A stretch of 64,000 nt of DNA, taken from assembly GCF_029227915.1 (NCBI RefSeq), contig NC_079879.1, positions 13,020,001 to 13,084,000 of the forward strand. Reading direction: 5' to 3'. This DNA comes from Hydractinia symbiolongicarpus. Lineage: Eukaryota > Cnidaria > Hydrozoa > Anthoathecata > Hydractiniidae. Of this stretch, positions 12,068 to 24,238 are shown one piece after another. The notes beneath the pieces were generated by a model. The model was not told the DNA's origin and made no database searches. It saw only the letters and a list, made by a program, of their open reading frames with translations. The position numbers and the translations under genes were made by a program. Every line of letters starts with the position of its first letter. Positions within the stretch are counted from its first letter, which is position 1.

Positions 12068-12220
12068 TTAATTGCTTTGACCTCTCAATTCTTTAATTAT
12101 CTCCTCAACTAATAAATAGCCAAAGATGATTTCAATCATTGTCCGTCCGTTGGTGACAACTGTAGCTATCCAACGTAGACTAGAATAACCCCGCTTGTCA
12201 ATGACATGATATTTTCCATA
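12068..12220 (-). CDS. Candidate exon of unknown gene
   Basis: Fifty codons plus a TAA stop follow an acceptor-like TAG at 12221-12223. The translation is protein-like (for example DKRGYSSLRWIATVV, then EEIIKELRGQ). It could be a terminal exon or a transposon fragment. No upstream exon was identified. Confidence 0.3.
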   Translation of the reverse strand, partial: YGKYHVIDKRGYSSLRWIATVVTNGRTMIEIIFGYLLVEEIIKELRGQSN

Positions 12221-13336
12221 CTATTCAAGGACACTGATTGAACAGATAAATAATTATATTTTTAAAGGTATCATTGCACCCGTGTATCATTTATATGCAT
12301 TTTGAAAATTAAAACTTGCACTGAAACGCGAACAATCACTAACACGTTCTGAGCTGTCCTAATAATCGAAAGTTCACTTTGTTAATTTTTAACCAAAAGT
12401 AGCGGTCGCACTTGCATCAACAGGACAGTATCATCGTCTCAAGCAATACGCCTTTTATAAAGGAGTTGCAGTCGAGCACGCTTGTTAATAAAATCTAGAG
12501 AAAACATCTGGAAGTAAAGGAAGTATTTTCATTATCATAAATCCGTCTTTGAAATAAAAATTGAATGATAACTATAAAAAAATCTTAATACTATACAAAA
12601 AAAAGAACAAATTAAAAATGTTCTGATGTAGTTAATTTCTGACGCAAAGGTAAAATGCAATGTGTTACAACGAATAGCAGCTCAACACATTTAAGACATT
12701 CTCTAGGTGATTCAATTGCTTCGCTTGGCAAAACTTTTTATATGATCTACTAAAAAAGAGGGAAGAACTTAATAAAAATAACTTTTTTTTGAACAAAAAA
12801 ATAAACAAAATTAAAAGCAGCCTAGTTGCTTTAAAAATGATTATTCTCTAACGGTATAGCTATAGAGAAACACTTGACATTCTCGTTTAAGAAAATGGAT
12901 AAAGATGTCCCTAATAACCATTCACAAGAAAACACCTGTGACACGACCACTCGTTTCTATGCATTCAAATTGACATCAAAAATATTTCATAATGACAAAG
13001 GTCATGTAGACTAGCAAAAATTAAATTAATTAGTTATAAAAACAGACAAATTTGTAATCTGGGGCAAGCATTATAATTTTAAAAATAGCAGCATGTTGTA
13101 TGCAAATCACGAGGCAGGATGGATAGGACACCACATTACTAACATAACATAACTTTGTATATAGAATATATTTACAATAAGTTTAAGAAATAAATTTTAA
13201 GCTTCAAAGTTATGAAATATTTGATTTATGTAGCTATCCTGTGATTTTACATGTTTACCTTAGGAAGTTATATTGATACACAAGGCTATACTAAACATAA
13301 ATGTAATTTACTTATGAATGAATAAAAAGTTATAAT

Positions 13337-13382
13337 GACCAGCTCTGTTTATAATCATTTTACTTGTAAACAGAGCTGGTCT
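13337..13382. repeat. Perfect inverted repeat, 15-bp stem
   Basis: GACCAGCTCTGTTTA and its exact reverse complement enclose a 16-base loop. Confidence 0.85.
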
Positions 13383-13658
13383 ACCTCGTGGTTGCTCGCC
13401 TATGTCTGCCATTTTGCTGTTGTGGGTAACGTCTATTGTTTAATAAAGAAAGTTGTGGAAATTCCCCGAAAAAACAGCTGAGTTTTGCTTTGCCCTGATA
13501 TAATGTCATATTATTTTTAATATAGTTAAAATTTATATATTATATCTAAACGGTAAGACTAAAGGGACTAAATCAAAACATTGACTTGCTTTACTGCATC
13601 TCTACCAAATAATTTTTTTTATTTTAGTATCTTTTGTCAGAATCTGTTTTAAAAGAAA

Positions 13659-13699
13659 CTGTGACACAAGTGAGGTATTAAACCTCACTTGTGTCACAG
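13659..13699. repeat. Perfect inverted repeat, 18-bp stem
   Basis: CTGTGACACAAGTGAGGT and its exact reverse complement enclose a 5-base loop (ATTAA). Confidence 0.9.
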
Positions 13700-13980
13700 A
13701 TATTTCCGTGATTCTGAGCAAGAATCAAAATTACGAACACCATGAAAGAAGATATTCTTGTCACAAAAAATATTTTCATAAATAAGACATCTTTTAAACA
13801 AGGTACTAAATAAATACGGTTTTTGTCCTGCAGACAGTTACAACCCGCATAAAAACTTGCAGGTTTATAAAATCAGTATTTAAACGGTCCATGATGACTC
13901 ACAGTAATAACCGTCAAAAATGAATTATATATAAAAAAAACATGTTTACTAAGTAGGCCAGCAAACTATTATTAAATAAA

Positions 13981-16900
13981 TTAAAAACACGACGATTGAT
14001 TTGCAGTCACTTCCTCATAACTTGGCGGAGGTTCCTCAATGTCATTCTTCACCGATGCATACGAAGGTGGGCCAGTATGTGTAAGCAATGGTGGAGCCGA
14101 AGCCTGATTAAATGCACCACTTTCCGTTTCTGGTGACGCAGTCGCATTCTCAGTCAACATTGTTGCATCGTACATAAAATACAGACTATGTACGTCTGTC
14201 AATGTCTTATTTTGATTATCACAACGTGCTGTTGCGTTCATCGAACAAACCAATCTCCACCCAAGTGTCGAAAAAGTGTGTATAAGCCACAGAAGCAAAA
14301 CTCTACCATGTATTCCATGACCATAACGCATAGATTGCCATGCACAGCCATCGAACTCCACCTATACGAGAAAGAAAATCATACTAGGTTTTCGGCTATA
14401 CGTTTTTCTTTATTGCTCCTTAATTTTGAAGAAATGTGTTGGTTTGCACTTCTTTTTAACCTTATTTAATCTTATCTAAAAACAGTTTTGTTATGTTTAA
14501 ACGCATATGCCTCTTGTCATCTCAATTAAATCCTATGTTTTCAGAAATGAAAAATACGTTTGTATGTGTTCACAAATTCTCGCCGAAATCATTATAGAAT
14601 AATTCATCAATTACGTAAAGCAATTAAGTTTAAAACAAAGAGATGAGTGGTGAAAAGACTTAAAAATTAAATTCAACATGAAATTGATCACTTCCACTGA
14701 ATAAAACGGGTGGAATATCATTAATTATTTGACTTTCCCTACAATAATAATATACCCCTCATAATAATACTTATAATACTTTTTTCCGAACTCTACTCTT
14801 TTGTCAATAAGGCCATCTATGGAACTTTGGCATGTTCTAAAATAGTATATCAGTCCTCAATAATAACCATGTGACGCAAAGCAGCCAAACATCGATCTGT
14901 CGCCACATTCACATTCCGCGTCTTAGATTCAAAAAGTAATATTTCTAACTCCTTACGTGAGTAATAGATGTTGTAAGCCCTTAGTAACTCATAAGGCACG
15001 CGGGTTTCAACATAAAAATTCAATAATACCGGTGGAAACCTATCTCATTTGAAGTTATTTTATACGAGTGAAATTATTAAAGCAAGAAAAGCCTACCGAA
15101 TACACATTGTTGTGTTCAAATTCATCCACGGGTGTGAAATATGATTCTTGTATCACTTGTCTACCAGCCTAAAACAATTATTTCTGAGTTCAAAAAATTA
15201 TACGTGTTAAGTCCGTAATGTTGCAAACGTTTAACAGTATTAACATAGTCGTAGTTTTAATTCTCACGGGTACAGAAAAAATTTGAATTTTGCAAGTTTA
15301 AAGAATACACCTGCTCATATTTCAGCTTAAATCCTGCGCGAACACTCTACAGAGCATTTTTTGACGAAGCTAGCAGAGTTTGGTTTTCTATTTTACGACT
15401 AAAAACTTCCTTTGTATAAATATTTTTGTTCAACATTACAGCTTTATACAACTGTTTCGGCTATATGATCTAGCTTCAGTTTATATTCTCTCTGTTTTTG
15501 TAGCACTTAACAGTCAGTACGTATGTCCATGCAAATGTTTAATGTCAATTTTAAGAGAATAAAATTCTCAATATTAAAATTATGTCTGTAAAAGAACTAT
15601 CGGTGAGCCATTGATAAATCCATGGGTACGCCCTTATTTACCGTTTTGCGTGACATCTTTAATAGACATCCCGTTCTCCTTAAATGAGAGGCAAATTGCG
15701 CTGCGACACGGCTGCTGAAAGTTCACGATGTAGTGTTGAGTTTGAAGACCAGATTGACTGGCTTGGTCTGCTCCATAGAAAATTCCTTACTATTATTCAA
15801 TTTTACAATACCATATTTTTTTGTACAAGCTATCATGACAAGTGACATGTGAAAATGTTGGTAGTAAGATAGATAGGTACTTAGATCCGAAATATAGCCA
15901 TTTATTGGTTTTTATAGTAATTATCTCAGTACGTTTTAAGATTTAGAAATCAGTAAATATTTTTCTTTCGATTGAAATTTATTTCTGGTAGCCATAAAAT
16001 AATTTTTTGTTCACTTCTTCTTTAACTAATGTGGTACAGTAATTAAGTTTAAAACAAAAAAATAATGATTGAATGATTCAGCATGATCTGGACCACAAAT
16101 AAAAAATTTAAACCTTGAATGTGTTCCGACTTTTTAAACGGCCTTTTTTGGCCAAAAAAAAATCAGTATTTTGAAATTGAAATCGCGATTAGTGTTCAAG
16201 GACGGAAATGGTCGATGTTTGTTACTGTTGAGTTGCCCAAATTCTCTTTCTAAAGCATGGGGAGCACATTTCATAATAACCTAGTCCTTAGGAGTTATAT
16301 AGCTCCGGTTGCGGGGCCGTTTTTGATTTTCGACCGTAGATCCGCCGCCTTAGGGTTAAATAAGCACACAGCTTTGTTTTATTAAATAATAGGAGCGGAA
16401 AATCATCAACTATTTTATAGACGGTTTTACCTTAAGGTATATAATAATGTGTAACAGATATCGGATAGGGTGGATTCGAATATCATAATTATTCAGTTCA
16501 GCTGGTGATATTCGATGAAGCGCCAGCCAAGTTAATTATCATCAAACTGAGAGACTGAATAATTTTAATATCTGATATCATCGAATCCAATATAGTTTAA
16601 TATCCAAAAAAAAAGAAAAGAAAAGATTACTGTTTGTGAAAATTCACAATTAAATTAACAAGCACATTTTTTTCCTCGGAGGCAATAAAAAGAAGGAGTG
16701 TCAAATAATTCATTTCGAATATATAAAAATAATCTACAGAGCAAAATATGTTTGTGGGTGGATAACAGGCATTATACTCAAAATACATATCAATAAGAAT
16801 TACCGTTTCATTGATTATTTCAATATTCCCGTCGTACTTACTGTTAAGCGTCAAAAATTAATACATTAACGAAAATGAGAAAAAAACAAAAAATCACCTG

Positions 16901-19900
16901 AATAATTTCTGGGGGTGCATTCAAAAATAGCAGCGTGCTCATCTTCTTAGGCGCCAAACAAAAGAAGTTTGTATCTAAGGGCGCTACTTTTCTGAACAAT
17001 AACACATCTTTTTCACTTTTATTGCGAGATAAATCGATCCCAGTGCAAATTAAATAACCGTGCAACAACATATCCTTCATAATATGAAGTATTAGGGTTC
17101 TAGCTATGATGGCTTCCGTTCCTGATACAAAAAAAAAGTCAAAAAAAGTTTTTATACTCTAATACTAGTCGATAAAGCCCGTTTAAAAATTTTGCTGACG
17201 TCATCAAAGTCCCGTCAAAAAATAATTTTTTTTTAGAAATTTGTATACCTGTTGCCTTTATTGTATAGATCTTGGGAAATGTATAGGATCATGTACTTTT
17301 GACATACGGTTACGGAAATATTGTGGTTTAAAGGATTTTTGATGACGTCATTAACTCTTGCATTTCGAAACGGATTTGGGGACCCAGGTTTGGAAAACTT
17401 ACCCAAATTGGTCCCAGGTTCCCTAGTTACCCACGCGGTAAAAAAACATTGACGTCACCACCTCGTTTCAAAGTTATTTGACCTCAAAGTTTTAAGTGCA
17501 CTGTAATGGCTTCATTAATATAATATAAGATATTGATGTGAAAAGACATTGACAAAAAAACACGCGCATTCGGGTTGTAAAAAATATCGCCTTTGTAAAA
17601 GTCACAGAGAGAGGGAAGCTCCATACTTTTTGTGGACATACACATATAAGAAACATTACGACAGCAACAACCGAGTTTGAATTCCCAACAAAATTATTGT
17701 CTGAAATTTTAGAAAAATTCGCAAATATTTTATTTGCGAAATTAAATTCCCACGAAAATAGCTTTTTGCCTAATAAGCGAACATAAACTCTCGCAAAATG
17801 CTGAAAGAAACCTACCTAAAGTTAAAGGTAAAGTGTTTGACAATTCCTAGTTAAAATCATCGCCTTTCGAAATATGTATAACTTTGCGGAATTAATTGAG
17901 TAAAAAATCATGAATGTGGTCACGAAAAATAATGTCCCCGTCTGTACTTGAGAACATACAGGTCCCCGTGTTTGATTCTTAGGCTGCCAAGGGATCGACA
18001 GCTTAAAATTGGTCTTACAGCTCAAAATTTAGTGAATGTGAGGAAAGGGCTTCGCTGAAACACGCGGATTTCCAACAATTGATATAGCTTTCCTACTCTT
18101 CTTTGATGTAAAGTAGTTGAAAAGGCTTGATTGCAATTTAAGGTTACTGTAAAGGAAAAAACTCACTTGATGAGTAGTCTCAGAAAAACCCTTATAATTT
18201 ATCAATACCTTTACATTTTTTTAAATTTTTTTTTGTTTCTGAATGTTTGATGAAAGACTTTTTTGATGGTGTTATTTTTGTGAGATGTTAATTTTCCAAA
18301 AAGAAAATATAATGAATTAAATACACACCATTGTTTTTTTCACCGTAAGTTTTAAAATGGCTTCTTTTTCCGAACGCGTGGTCGCAGACGTCTCGTTTTT
18401 GCACTATTACATCCAGCATAAATTAAATTCAAAAAGGTTCCCGGTTTTTTTTTCGTAACAACGTCGTTATGGAATTATTTGTAATTATATATAATCATTC
18501 AAAAAAATGCATATTTTTTTCTTTCTGTCGTCATAATTCGCTAATCAGTAATTTATACAAAAAAATCCGGGAACCTTTTGTGCATAATTTATTCAGCTTT
18601 CCATTACCGAAAATTTCAATGAGCCAATAGGAAACTTTCGGAAAAAGAGACCACAAACGTAAAGGCATGTATGCGAAAATTTACTAACGAGATATTTGTT
18701 TTTAAAGATTTTCGTAGGTGTTTGGAAAATGTGTGAACTGAGTATGCAGAAAGATGATGAAAGTGTGAACTTTTTCTTTATGCTGAATATGCGTGCACGC
18801 GTTCAGAATTATTAACAGACAGAAGTCAGGGTTACAAGAGAAAGCTTATATATTAACTTTGATTTTTTTAATGATTTTTTATATGACAACATTTATATAT
18901 ATATCGATGGTGAAAGTAAACTATCTAAAAATATTATTATGCATATATTTATACGGTAGTTTCATATCATGTATAATGTTTACAAAAAATATGCGTAACT
19001 CATTTTGCACATATTTTCTCGAAGGTGTGAAGGATATAACACCTCCGAAAAGGCTCTTTCCAGAAAAAAAGGGATGTTCCAAATATTTTCATGGAATATA
19101 AAAATGTCATTCGAAAGAGAATTTTGTTTTCTATATGTCATGAATTTTTTGCAAAAAAACCTAAAAAAAAAATTTGTTTCCTTTACAGTAACCTTAAGGA
19201 GATTTCTTTTACTCAAAGTTAAAAAAAAAATAAAGAAAACTTTATCATATAAAACGTGCTCAAAACTGCATCTCCATATTATAAGTTAAGCATTTAAAAG
19301 AAAAATCGCGAAATTTATTTTTATATCTTCCGGAAAAAAAACACACCATAATTAATTCCGTAATTTATTTTCGCCAATTGTACAAAACTAATTGTCTTAA
19401 AGGAATAAGGTTTCTTTCAACTTTTGAGCTAACGAATTACTTCGCTATTTAAAAATAACTTAATTACACTTCAAAAGAATGACGCACTCCAAAGTTAATT
19501 TGTTTTATTATTGATCTTGACCCAAAAATGTTCTTAAAACAAATTTACTATCAGAAATTTTAATTTAAATTGCGACTTACCTATAGTATTCCACAAGTTG
19601 CCATAGCTTTTAAATTCAAAGCAATGCGGAGACAATCTAACGGCTTTTCTCAAATCAAATGCAGATGAATGACGTAGAATGCGCTGAACAACGTCACACA
19701 AATGTTGTGGTGCTGGTATCAATCGTAAAGAGTCCGTGCCGTGTAAACTTAGCATTAAATACTTTTCGTTGTCTTATATGAAATAAATAATAAAGAGATG
19801 GAATTAAGCAACACACACACCTATCCAACATGTTCGCATATGTTATCTATTTGTTGGCAACAAGAAAAGATTATAGCACTTCAACTGGGTCGAGCTGATA

Positions 19901-22285
19901 TGATTTACTGATAGTACACCCTTCTTATAATGTTGATAGTTTGCACACTCCCGTGTACCTCCTTACTATGGGAAATTTAAAATGCAGTGGTCTCAATCTA
20001 TTTGGAGCCCGTGACCTGATCTGGGTTAATAAACAAAGGTAACTACACAATACTTACGATTTGAATTACCAGCATCGTATTGGAAAAACAAGGTGTCAGC
20101 AGTGTCCTTTAAATTGCTATTCCCATACAACAACATTTTTTTATTTGCTAATGATTGTATGATTGTCTTCACCATAAGTTTGGCTGCACAGTTTTCACTG
20201 TTACCGGTGGCACACCACGGTGCGCCTTTTAAAGCGATCTAAACAAAAAATTATAGTCTGAAAATAAGTAAAAAATAAAAAATATTTTTACCCACGTACG
20301 AGAAAAAATCACTTTATTATCATGTTGACCTAATTCTAGGGAAAGGAAAACAAGACCAAATTTGATTTTCACAACCTATTTCAATTTAATAACTATTATT
20401 ATATTAATACAATATAGGAAAAAATATGAAAACAATTAGGAAATCCACCTTCACCCTTTGATTAAAACCATCCCTAATTTGCCAAAGAAATAAGACTTAC
20501 ACCAGGGCATTGTGTTCAAAGGAGGTCTTTTGGTATGCCATGAATATAAACAGAATTGAAGATGGAAATACACATTGATAGGACAGAGTGTACAAAATGC
20601 TGAGATGGAAATGAAGTTTGTTATTTGCCGATAATTTAAAAATTAATAATAGCTTTGATTGACCATTCAAACCTAAATCGCGCGACATTTCCGACAATGC
20701 CTTAATTTCCTGGCATTCCTGACAGAGTGGAGACCCTGTTGTAAACACGTTTTAGCATCATTCTGAAAATACCCATCGAAAACTTGAAGGTTATTGATGA
20801 CGAATTGTGCATGATTACAAAGGTGAATAAAGTTATTTCAAAACATACGAATTATAAATTTCCGAAATATGATTTAAAAGTTAATCAAAATTGTAATTTT
20901 CGCTGACGTGGTAGTAAACAAAAATGCAACAATACTTGCCTCGTAACAAGATCTGCTTATTTGATCGTCACTTACTATACCCCCAACCCAAGTTTGCATT
21001 ACAGCATGTCTAATGACGCTGCATAATTCCTCAGTGCCATTGTTAATCTATAACAAGATGCATAGCATAATTCTCCTCATTCTCACCTAAAACCATTTAT
21101 AATCTTCTAACAATAACTCCTCTTAAAATCACTATAAAGAAAAACCTAAACAAAATATTTTAATTCGGTGGGATAATTTGAATTACGAAAAGTCAACACT
21201 TGTAACATATGTTTAGAGTGGTATTTGTAGGGTCGTATCAGAGTTAGTCGACAGACTTTGTTTAGTTTTACCTGAAGTGTTCCAGAGGATGATATTCCAA
21301 TATTGAAGAATCTGGGAGGAGGCTCTTCGATGGTGGTTCGTTTGAAAATCCATGTTGTCTGATCATACACTCGGCTGAGATCAGAAGATATCAACAACTG
21401 AAATAAAACACATAACAAATAAAGTAAATAAAGATACTACAGTTGAATGCAGTGTTAATTCATGTTCCTAGTAACAACTTGAGACATTAAAGTAGACAAT
21501 ATTATTCCAAGAAAAATCGCGAAAAAGCTGCAAAGATGTAACCATGCGCTCAAATGACCTTCTTTTCGAATTAGTCGTCTTGTACAAAAACGACGTAATT
21601 TCACAAAACATCAAGCCTTTGCAAAATATTGCGAAATTATAAAGTTATGAGTGAGAATACAAACTGTAGCTGTAGTTATTTGCTTGTTGTATATTACCTT
21701 CCATCCAAGATGACTCATACTCTGCAATATTTTTGTACTCATTAGTCTCATTCTGACAGTTTCGTATCGTTCCTTGCCTTTTCGAAAGGGTGCCCCTGAT
21801 AAAACAAATTGATAACATTTTGGGAAGTCGCCCTCACTCGTCAGTTTGATCTTCTCGTCGACGATTCCTTCCTGCCAGTATTGTTTTATTGCATCCCGGA
21901 CAACTTTAATTTGTTCTTGATCTGAAAAATAGGGAATCATACAGCTGTTTTAAGGGTATTAAAAATTAATCTAACATACAACAAGCAACCAGAAATTCAG
22001 AGTCGACATCAATCGACTGAGAAGAACCTATTATGCAGATTTTGTAACTAGTGAGGAGGTGCTACGTAATTTTTGAATGCCAGCAGAATAGTGCACTTAC
22101 GCATGAACTTAGTATTAAAAGATGGGGAAGTTTTACAATTAACCAAACCAATCTATCAATTAATAAATTTAAATAGCATTACCTGGATACAAAAGATATA
22201 ACGCACAGTAATTGCTAATAGCTATACACGTGTAATTGTTAGCAAATGGAAGATTTGGCAGAGGTATAGATTCCATTCCTCCCAT
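13981..22285 (-). CDS. Modular protein of unknown family with C-terminal PPxY motifs
   Basis: Nine phase-consistent exons: 22183-22285, 21698-21921, 21272-21397, 20940-21047, 20058-20238, 19581-19772, 16898-17121, 15097-15168 and 13981-14361. They encode 536 aa from an ATG at 22285. The protein is built from repeats of a module of about 110-130 aa. Each module has a CYxFxLxGxPW-like stretch, then a helix, then a GWxLxxSxDLSxxxxDxxTxxF-like stretch. Examples are LGWKLLISSDLS (about residues 106-117), LLHGYLICTGIDLS (third module) and LGWRLVCSMNATA (443-455). The tail has PPSY at 508-511 and 522-525, which are ligands for WW domains of Nedd4-type ubiquitin ligases. There is no signal peptide or membrane segment. 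I do not recognise the family. A start-of-module exon expected between 16898 and 15168 was not found, although the frame joins without it. The exon ending at 20940 uses a GC donor. Confidence 0.75.
14850..15039 (-). other. Coding island of unknown origin in an intron
   Basis: Sixty-two codons plus stop follow an acceptor-like GATAG at 15040-15044 and lie inside the last intron of the modular PPxY gene. The translation is protein-like (for example NFYVETRVPYELLRAYNIYY, then a cysteine and an acidic end). The phase is incompatible with the flanking exons of that gene. It is probably a transposon or pseudogene fragment. Confidence 0.35.
15642..15783 (-). other. Coding-like island in an intron
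   Basis: About 47 open codons end at a good donor (AACG|GTAAAT, exon end 15642). They include IVNFQQPCRSAICLSF. The island lies between exons of the PPxY gene but ends in phase 1, so it does not fit that transcript. It may be a pseudo-exon or part of another gene. Confidence 0.3.
16471..16589. mobile_element. Imperfect palindromic MITE-like element
   Basis: TGGATTCGA at the left and its reverse complement at the right, followed inward by matching ATTATTCAGT blocks, form a 119-bp imperfect palindrome in an intron of the PPxY gene. No coding capacity. Confidence 0.5.
17160..17560. repeat. Interspersed repeat (AGTCGATAAAGCCCGT family)
   Basis: The block beginning ACTAGTCGATAAAGCCCGT recurs at 46600-46620. 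The downstream part (GATGACGTCATT, a CCCAGG-rich stretch, then TTTGACCTCAAAG) has a diverged counterpart at about 25005-25190. It lies in an intron and is non-coding. The family is not identified. Confidence 0.55.
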
Positions 22286-24238
22286 TATTATTTATTACTC
22301 TAGAAAGCAAAAATAGGGTAAATACAGTAAATATTTTCTGCATTATTTTCTTTTTTCGTAATTAATAAATCCACGATAATTCCCAATAAGGTGACATTAT
22401 TTCGGCGAACCCAAAAAAAATGACATGTATAAAATTTATTCCTCGCGAAGAATTCTTGCCTGTGTTCATGCAATTAAGATAAAAACATATTCTTTACAGC
22501 TAAAAATGTTAAACTCTGCTCTATCTATGCACTATAACATGTTCTTTACAGCTAAAAATGTTAAACTCTGCTCTATCTATGCACTATAACATGTTCTTTA
22601 CAGCTAAAAATGTTAAACTCTGTTCTATCTATGCACTATAACATGTTCTTTACAGCTAAAAATGTTAAACTCTGCTCTATCTATGCACTATAACATGTTC
22701 TTTTTCTATAAGCAATGAAAGCATCACTATTACCCTAGCATTTCAATAAAAATATTTGTTTACAGAAACCGTCTTGAGGTATAAGCGAAACCATTAAACA
22801 AACCATTTTCATGCGCGATGGCTAAAACAATAGATCAAATATTTTGTAAAAAAGAAAGGTTTTTGTATATAGGTAGTATTCAAAAAAGGTTGTATCTTTT
22901 TTTCTTGTAAGCAGATTATGGCTAAATGTTTAGAAAATTAAAAAAAATAATAAAAAATACGTACGAAAAAAGGCATATGCATTGTCTCTGATTGAAAATG
23001 AATAATGAGCCCACTAGAACGGATTGAGTATTATGGCCCACAAAACTCATTTGAAAAAATAATACTAAGCGTCAGTTATGATACATAACACAACTTCCTT
23101 TAACACCTTTTTTTTGGTAGTCCCTAATTAATATAATTTTAAACTGTTAAAAGTCAAACGCAAAGACAATAAACCCTTTTTTATGCAACCGGAACTGAAA
23201 AAAAGAAGCAAAAAATCGGCTTTTAAAACCAACAAAAAACAACCAACAACAAAAAACAACCAACAACAAAAAACAAACAACAAACAACCAACAACAAACA
23301 AACAAACAACAAATAAAACGAATTTTGTAGAAACAATTTTAAATCAAAACTTACTGTTGGATATTTATAAACACTTCAATCAAAGGATTAAAAAAACATG
23401 TCCACATACGTCATTATAAAACAAAGAATATTCCACTATTGTTAGTAGTCTTGAGGCAGAACAGTGTAAACAAACAAAAAATATGATTTTATAGCAGAAA
23501 ATTATGATGAAAGTGTATGCAGGAAATATTTTTGCCAAAATTTATTTTCGCCGATAAATTTTTTGTGATTTCGCAAAAACTAATTTGCGTGTAAGTCTAC
23601 CACATGGACTTTTCGGAAAATAATTCGTACCCTGACTTTCCTGAATTTTGAATTGTCACAGTACTAGGTCTTAACTAGTTGAAATTATGTTTGAAATGTT
23701 AATTTTCAAAAGGCACTTTTGTGGTTTTGGGAGTGTCATATAAGTTAGTCACTATATTTATTTAATAAAAAAGTTAAATTGATGATTAATAATCCGCATT
23801 TTTGTAAAACAATCAAAAGAGCAAAGCCTGCCCAAATTCGTTCACAAAACATACCGCATATCCCGAAATGTGGCAAATTAAAAAATCTTCTTCTCTAAAT
23901 CCTAATTTGTCTAAAATAAATCCACCCAAAATGCACCGAGCTGGTGACATAAAAGTTTAACCTTCAATTTTATATCTAGTTTGACTTCTTTAGCTTGTAA
24001 AAAATATAGTAATAAAAACCTGGGTAACCATAATTATAAAGAAGCATTGAAATTTACATGGCATTTTTTGCTATATGTTAGGAAAGGGTAAAATAAGCAA
24101 CCTGAAACGTATAAAATATTACTATTGCATATTAAGATATCAACAGCTAACAGAAGAAACTAAAACACACAATAAACAACAAATTGTGCTGGTGGAAAGT
24201 TTACAAGAACAAAAAGGTTTGCTGTGAGAGAGCAAGTA
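22286..24238. other. Intergenic between PPxY and zinc-finger genes
   Basis: No gene seen. TTTTTGCTTTCTAG just upstream of the PPxY start (minus strand, about 22301-22314) could be a 5' UTR splice acceptor. It contains the 52-bp tandem repeat and a CAA/AAC-rich low-complexity tract at about 23228-23320. Confidence 0.45.
22490..22703. repeat. 52-bp tandem repeat, about 4.1 copies
   Basis: Units begin at 22490, 22542, 22594 and 22646, each starting TTCTTTACAGCTAAAAATG, with a partial fifth at 22698. Only one substitution is visible (third unit), so the array is recent. It sits about 200 bp upstream of the PPxY start codon. Confidence 0.95.

Larger units (their letters stand above)
12221..13980. 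other. Intergenic with two hairpins
   Basis: No gene seen. A plus-strand TATA-like TTTTATAAAGG occurs near 12453 without a recognisable downstream gene. Two perfect inverted repeats are listed separately. Confidence 0.4.

Noticed and set aside
18793-19289. Two plus-strand frames of 94-102 codons in a PPxY-gene intron
   Set aside because: AT-rich hydrophobic or lysine-rich translations without motifs, as expected by chance.
20497-20748. 83-codon minus-strand frame with an acceptor-like site, between exons of the PPxY gene
   Set aside because: The module pattern joins exon 20940-21047 directly to 20058-20238 in phase, and this frame has no module residues.
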